Shown one piece after another: positions 5,964 to 8,550 of a stretch of 8,550 nt of DNA. The DNA is from Thermoplasmata archaeon (GTDB taxonomy: Archaea; Thermoplasmatota; Thermoplasmata; Lutacidiplasmatales; UBA184), in assembly GCA_022750355.1 (NCBI GenBank), contig JAKIVW010000079.1, positions 1-8,550 of the forward strand. The letters are read 5' to 3'. Each line of letters begins with the position of its first letter. The first letter of the stretch is position 1. The position numbers and the translations under genes are program-made. Under the pieces are notes generated by a model that saw only the letters and a program-made list of their open reading frames with translations, was not told where the DNA came from and searched no databases.

Positions 5964-6925
5964 CCGGGTCGCCCCGGTTGCCGCCCGTGGCCAGAGCGAT
6001 CGTCGACGGGGATCGCCGGGCGCTCGCCCGCACCATCTCCGCGGTCGAGAACGGCGATCCCCGCGTCGCCGGGATCGTGCGGTCGCTCTATCCCCGGACC
6101 GGTCGCACCCCGGTGATCGGCCTCACGGGTCCGCTCGGCGTCGGCAAATCCAGTCTCCTCAGCGTCCTTATCGGCCAACTCCGGGCTCGCGGGAAAACGG
6201 TCGGAGTGGTCGCGGTGGACCCGTCCAGCCCTTACTCCGGCGGCTCGGTGCTCGGCGACCGGATCCGGCTGGAGCGTAAGGCGAACGACGACGGTGTGTT
6301 CTTTCGTTCGATGGCGAGCCGCGGGGAAGCGGGCGGCATTGCCGCCTCCACCCGAGAGGTCGCCCGCCTTCTGGACGCGGCCGGGTTCGACGTCGTCTTC
6401 GTCGAGACCGTCGGTTCGGGCCAGGTCGATGTCGCGATCCGGGGGGTCGCGACCACGAGCGTGGTCATTCTCGTTCCGCATCTCGGGGACGAGGTGCAGA
6501 CCCTGAAAGCCGGTCTGTTCGAGATCGCCGACGTGTTCTGCGTCAACAAGGCCGACCTCCCCGGGGCGGACCTGGCCGCCAAGGATCTTTCGGAGCTCGT
6601 CGCGCTCGGCGCCGCCCGGGACGGATGGGCGCCCCCGATCGTTCCTACGTCGACCACGACTCCGTCGGGGATCGAGGAACTTTGGACGGCGATCGACGCG
6701 CACGAACAGTTCCTCGACTCGACCGGCCAGCGAACGCAGCACGAGCGCGCGCGTCTCAGCGCCGAGATCGCCGAGCGCGTGAAAGACCGCATGGGCCGGG
6801 AGGTCGCCGAGCGCCTGACCCGAGATCCGGAGCTGCGACGTTTGCTGGACCGGGTCGTCGCCCGGACACTCGACCCCGCGACCGCCGCGGAGGAGCTGTT
6901 CCGCACCCACTACGCGCCCAAGTAG
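5960..6925 (+). CDS. meaB: MeaB/ArgK-family G-protein chaperone of the B12 mutase
   Basis: A 321-residue SIMIBI-class GTPase that loads and protects adenosylcobalamin in methylmalonyl-CoA mutase. Visible motifs are the P-loop GPLGVGKSS at 57-65, VAVDPSSPYSGG (84-95), SMASRGEAGG (117-126), the ETVGSGQVDVA switch region (149-159), then GDEVQTLKAG and NKAD at 196-199. The family usually has GPPGAGKST in the P-loop, so this copy carries Leu, Val and Ser substitutions, but the key Lys and first Ser remain. The ATG at 5960 overlaps the mutase small subunit stop (ATGA). The frame is open far upstream only because of high GC; that part is shadow. Old annotations as an arginine/ornithine transport ATPase are not supported by this context. 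Confidence 0.95.
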   Translation: MTGSPRLPPVARAIVDGDRRALARTISAVENGDPRVAGIVRSLYPRTGRTPVIGLTGPLGVGKSSLLSVLIGQLRARGKTVGVVAVDPSSPYSGGSVLGDRIRLERKANDDGVFFRSMASRGEAGGIAASTREVARLLDAAGFDVVFVETVGSGQVDVAIRGVATTSVVILVPHLGDEVQTLKAGLFEIADVFCVNKADLPGADLAAKDLSELVALGAARDGWAPPIVPTSTTTPSGIEELWTAIDAHEQFLDSTGQRTQHERARLSAEIAERVKDRMGREVAERLTRDPELRRLLDRVVARTLDPATAAEELFRTHYAPK

Positions 6926-6930
6926 GTGGA

Positions 6931-7491
6931 ATGGCCCTCTCCCCGCTCCTCACGCTCACTCTCGTCCTCGCCGCGCTCGGCGTGGTCACGTACTTCGTCT
7001 ACGCTTCCTTCGCGTTCGGCGCCGGATACCAGCCCACTCCCCGACGGGCGGTCCGGACGATGCTGCGGTGGGCCGAGGTCGGTCCGCAGGATGTTGTCTA
7101 CGATCTCGGGGCCGGCACCGGAGCGATCGTTTTCCGGGCGGCGCGGATCTATCGCGCCCGGGTCGTGGGAGTCGAGGTCGAGCCGCTCCGATACCTCATT
7201 CTCCTCAGCCGTCGCCGCCTCGGTCCGTTCGGGGACCGTATCCAGTTGATCTGGGGGAACCTGTTCCACCTCGACTTTCACGAGGCGACCGTGGTGACCG
7301 CCTTCCTGTGGCCCGGGGCCATGGAACGTCTCCGACCGAAGTTCGAGGCCGAACTCCGCGCCGGGGCGCGGATCGTCAGCCACTGCCACAAGGTGCCCGG
7401 ATGGCGCCCGACCCAATACGACCCGGAAACCGATGTCTACCTCTATCGCTGGCCCGACGCCATAGCTACGAACGGATCGGGAACGCCCTAG
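6931..7491 (+). CDS. Membrane-anchored class I SAM methyltransferase, FAM173-like
   Basis: A 186-residue protein with one N-terminal transmembrane helix (about 7-28), then a Rossmann methyltransferase domain. Motif I is VVYDLGAGTG (55-64), with the acidic end of strand 2 in VVGVEVEP (78-85). The stretch YQPTPRRAVRTMLRWAEVGPQD before motif I, GNLFHLDF after it and RIVSHCHKVPGW near the end resemble the FAM173/ATPSCKMT protein-lysine methyltransferase group. That group includes the enzyme modifying the mitochondrial ATP synthase c-ring. The helix would place the domain at the membrane; its substrate here is unknown, and a membrane protein lysine is a guess from the family. The ATG at 6931 follows GGTGGA, five bases after the MeaB stop, so it is probably in the same transcript. 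It converges on the small membrane protein gene with 30 bases between stops. Confidence 0.82.
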   Translation: MALSPLLTLTLVLAALGVVTYFVYASFAFGAGYQPTPRRAVRTMLRWAEVGPQDVVYDLGAGTGAIVFRAARIYRARVVGVEVEPLRYLILLSRRRLGPFGDRIQLIWGNLFHLDFHEATVVTAFLWPGAMERLRPKFEAELRAGARIVSHCHKVPGWRPTQYDPETDVYLYRWPDAIATNGSGTP

Positions 7492-7516
7492 GGTGCGCCC
7501 GCCCTAAAGTTCGAGT

Positions 7517-7531
7517 GATCCCTAGGGGATC
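7517..7531. repeat. Short perfect inverted repeat between convergent genes
   Basis: GATCCC-TAG-GGGATC is a 6-base inverted repeat with a 3-base centre, lying over the stop codon (7522-7524) of the small membrane protein gene. It contains CCCTAGGG (7520-7527), a word also present at 7486-7493 over the stop of the converging methyltransferase gene. It could be a weak bidirectional terminator hairpin, but no T-run follows on either strand, so this is uncertain. Confidence 0.35.
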
Positions 7532-7680
7532 GGTCCGCCGATCATTCCCGAGATTCCGAGGTAGGTGATCACGACACCGACGACGATCGCCGCAACGAAC
7601 AGAATGATCATGAACGCGGTCGACGGGGCCGTGGAGGAGGACGTGGCAGACACGTCCCCTGAGATTTTCGGGGAGTTCAT
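7522..7680 (-). CDS. Small single-pass membrane protein, 52 residues, unknown
   Basis: An ATG at 7680 opens a 52-codon frame ending in TAG. Residues 1-21 are polar and rich in Ser/Thr (MNSPKISGDV...), and 22-47 form one continuous hydrophobic helix (AFMIILFVAAIVVGVVITY...), ending with a Gly-rich GISGMIGGPIP. About five in six codons end in G or C, like the neighbouring genes. It lies 47 bases downstream of the FKBP gene on the same strand and may share its message; no clear ribosome site or TATA box is visible. It lacks the motif of archaeal SecG/Sec61-beta and any pilin signal, so I assign no function. An opposite-strand frame overlaps it, but that product is featureless, so the membrane protein is the better reading. 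Confidence 0.62.
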   Translation of the reverse strand: MNSPKISGDVSATSSSTAPSTAFMIILFVAAIVVGVVITYLGISGMIGGPIP

Positions 7681-7727
7681 ACGGACTTCGTACGAGCCGG
7701 TTCCCCGCGGACGGGGGAGGGTCGGAT

Positions 7728-8550
7728 CTATTGGGGACCCGGGTTCTTGAAATGGTCGGCCGATTTCTCGTGTCCGACCGCCTTCTCGTCCCGCGGGGTC
7801 TTGTGGTGCTCCGCCGACTTTCCGTGGTCCGCGACCTTCTCGTGTTCGCTGCCCTTGGCGTGTTCCGCCGGCGTCTCGGTGGGAAGCTCCTTTTCGGGCT
7901 TCTCCGCCGCGTCGGTCTTCTCCCCTTTCGCCGGCTTCTCGGTCTTCTCGGGCGTGGGGGTGACGTACTCTTCCACCACCTTGATGGTGTGCGGGGCGAC
8001 CTGGCTGCGGATCTTGTCGATCACCCGGGGTTTCGCCGCCATCCAGGAGATGTCGAACTTTGAGCGGTCCGGAACGGTGAGCGTGACGACCTTTTCGTGG
8101 ATCGCGATGTGGAACTCCGCGGCCCGGCCATACTGCAGTTCGACGATCGCTCGCACCTGGTCGACCGGTTCGGTGATCAGTTCGGTCACCCGGAATTTGC
8201 CGCGGACCTTGCGGCCGGCGAAAGCGGGGTTGAAGTCCACCCGTACGCGTGCCTGGGTGAGGGTGACCACTCGTCCGCGCCGCCCCTCGATCGTGAGGAC
8301 GGTCCCGAGGTCGAGATGGGCATCCTCCCGGCGCATCTCAGGAAGACGGGAGACCTCGTGCATGGAGAACAACTCGATGAGGTTGGGGTCGCGCTCCCCG
8401 AAGGCGTCGGCGGGCGCAAACTCCTTCTCGACTTCCTCTCCGACCTTGAGGCCCACGAGTGAAGTTTCGATGCCGGTCGGGAAATAGTCCCCCCCGATGA
8501 GATGGGGGCGAGGACCCCACGGGTTTCCCGGGCTCGCGGGAACATTGGCC
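7728..8550 (-). CDS. Long SlyD-like FKBP-type prolyl isomerase, 5' end outside the window
   Basis: A peptidyl-prolyl cis-trans isomerase and chaperone of the archaeal long FKBP class. The visible 273 residues read in from the right edge without an in-window family start. A GTG at 8456 is internal: the frame before it encodes conserved FKBP sequence, PHLIGGDYFPTGIETSLVG. Then come the FKBP strand VGEEVEKEFAPADAFGERDP, the insert-in-flap region and DFNPAFAGRKVRGKFRV, which matches SlyD's NHPLAGRTL segment and returns to FKBP. A further alpha/beta domain (about 8160 down to 7962) contains TVPDRSKFDISWMAAKPRVIDKIR-type sequence (broken here at the 20-residue limit of quotation). The last 77 residues (from 7961) are a charged low-complexity tail: Lys/Glu/Pro-rich, then a His/Lys repeat. 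No signal peptide can be judged because the N-terminus is missing. Confidence 0.9.
   Translation of the reverse strand, partial: ANVPASPGNPWGPRPHLIGGDYFPTGIETSLVGLKVGEEVEKEFAPADAFGERDPNLIELFSMHEVSRLPEMRREDAHLDLGTVLTIEGRRGRVVTLTQARVRVDFNPAFAGRKVRGKFRVTELITEPVDQVRAIVELQYGRAAEFHIAIHEKVVTLTVPDRSKFDISWMAAKPRVIDKIRSQVAPHTIKVVEEYVTPTPEKTEKPAKGEKTDAAEKPEKELPTETPAEHAKGSEHEKVADHGKSAEHHKTPRDEKAVGHEKSADHFKNPGPQ
7746..7868 (-). repeat. 18-bp tandem repeat encoding a His/Lys hexapeptide tail
   Basis: Within the FKBP tail, about seven consecutive 18-base units encode hexapeptides of the form A/S-E/D-H-x-K-x. Successive cores are EHAK, EHEK, DHGK, EHHK, RDEK, GHEK and DHFK. Lys recurs every six residues in all seven units, and His precedes it by two in six of them; the fifth unit has Asp instead. 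Codons vary between units (AAG/AAA, CAC/CAT), so the pattern is kept mainly at the protein level. His-rich tails on SlyD bind nickel and other metals; here that is inference. Confidence 0.8.

Noticed and set aside
5669..6910. A 413-codon antisense frame opposite the mutase subunit and MeaB
   Set aside because: Composition is Arg/Asp/Gly-rich with no motif, and both opposing genes have intact family signatures.
4325..6925. An 866-codon stop-free frame on the plus strand spanning several genes
   Set aside because: Only its last 321 codons (MeaB) look like protein. The earlier part is Arg/Gly/Pro-rich and lies across the surface-protein, peptidase and mutase genes, as expected for an off-frame reading of GC-rich DNA.
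7522..7680. The small membrane protein as archaeal SecG/Sec61-beta or a pilin
   Set aside because: It lacks the Gly-Leu-x-Arg-type region before the helix seen in SecG/Sec61-beta, and it has no short basic leader with a class III cleavage site.
7565..7750. A 61-codon plus-strand frame opposite the small membrane protein
   Set aside because: It has no motif or helix and a lower share of GC-ending codons than the minus-strand frame.
7728..8456. GTG at 8456 as the start of the FKBP gene
   Set aside because: The frame stays open to the window edge and encodes conserved FKBP sequence (GDYFPTGIETSLVG) before this codon, so the gene is truncated by the window, not short.

Overview
The window is dense, GC-rich archaeal chromosome. 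The archaeal assignment rests on a ribosomal protein S6e gene chained to aIF2-gamma, a Sec11-type signal peptidase, an archaeal A24-family prepilin/preflagellin peptidase and a long SlyD-like archaeal FKBP. TATA/BRE-like promoters fit this. The small overlaps, the high GC content and the make-up of the surface proteins suggest a high-GC Thermoplasmatota lineage. That placement is an impression from sequence flavour, not a measured phylogeny. I see no mobile element, tRNA, rRNA or CRISPR array, and no gene-free stretch longer than about 145 bases.

Layout. (1) 1-445, minus: the N-terminal part of a membrane signal peptidase, cut by the window edge. (2) 590-1661, plus: a KynB-like cyclase-family metal hydrolase, then a four-helix membrane protein of unknown role. 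(3) 3460 down to 1672, minus: a translation operon, rps6e, eif2g and a Trm112-like zinc protein, each overlapping the next by 4 bases, behind a clear TATA/BRE promoter. (4) 4449 down to 3496, minus: a membrane-anchored, probably glycosylated surface protein, divergent from (5) 4557-5477, plus: the A24 prepilin/preflagellin peptidase. (6) 5547-7491, plus: the B12-binding small subunit of a methylmalonyl-CoA-type mutase, the MeaB/ArgK G-protein chaperone (4-base overlap) and a membrane-anchored FAM173-like methyltransferase. (7) 8550 down to 7522, minus: the C-terminal part of a SlyD-like FKBP prolyl isomerase with a periodic His/Lys tail, followed by a 52-residue single-pass membrane protein.

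How they fit together. The window combines core translation (S6e, aIF2-gamma, Trm112), protein export and surface maturation (signal peptidase, prepilin peptidase, surface protein, FKBP) and B12-dependent acyl-CoA rearrangement (mutase subunit plus its GTPase). The mutase large subunit is not here and must be encoded elsewhere. I found no evidence for a wholly new defence or mobile system. The most unusual items are the FKBP tail with a strict 6-residue His/Lys period, the small membrane protein next to it, the duplicated acidic N-terminal extension on the signal peptidase, and the membrane-anchored methyltransferase beside MeaB.
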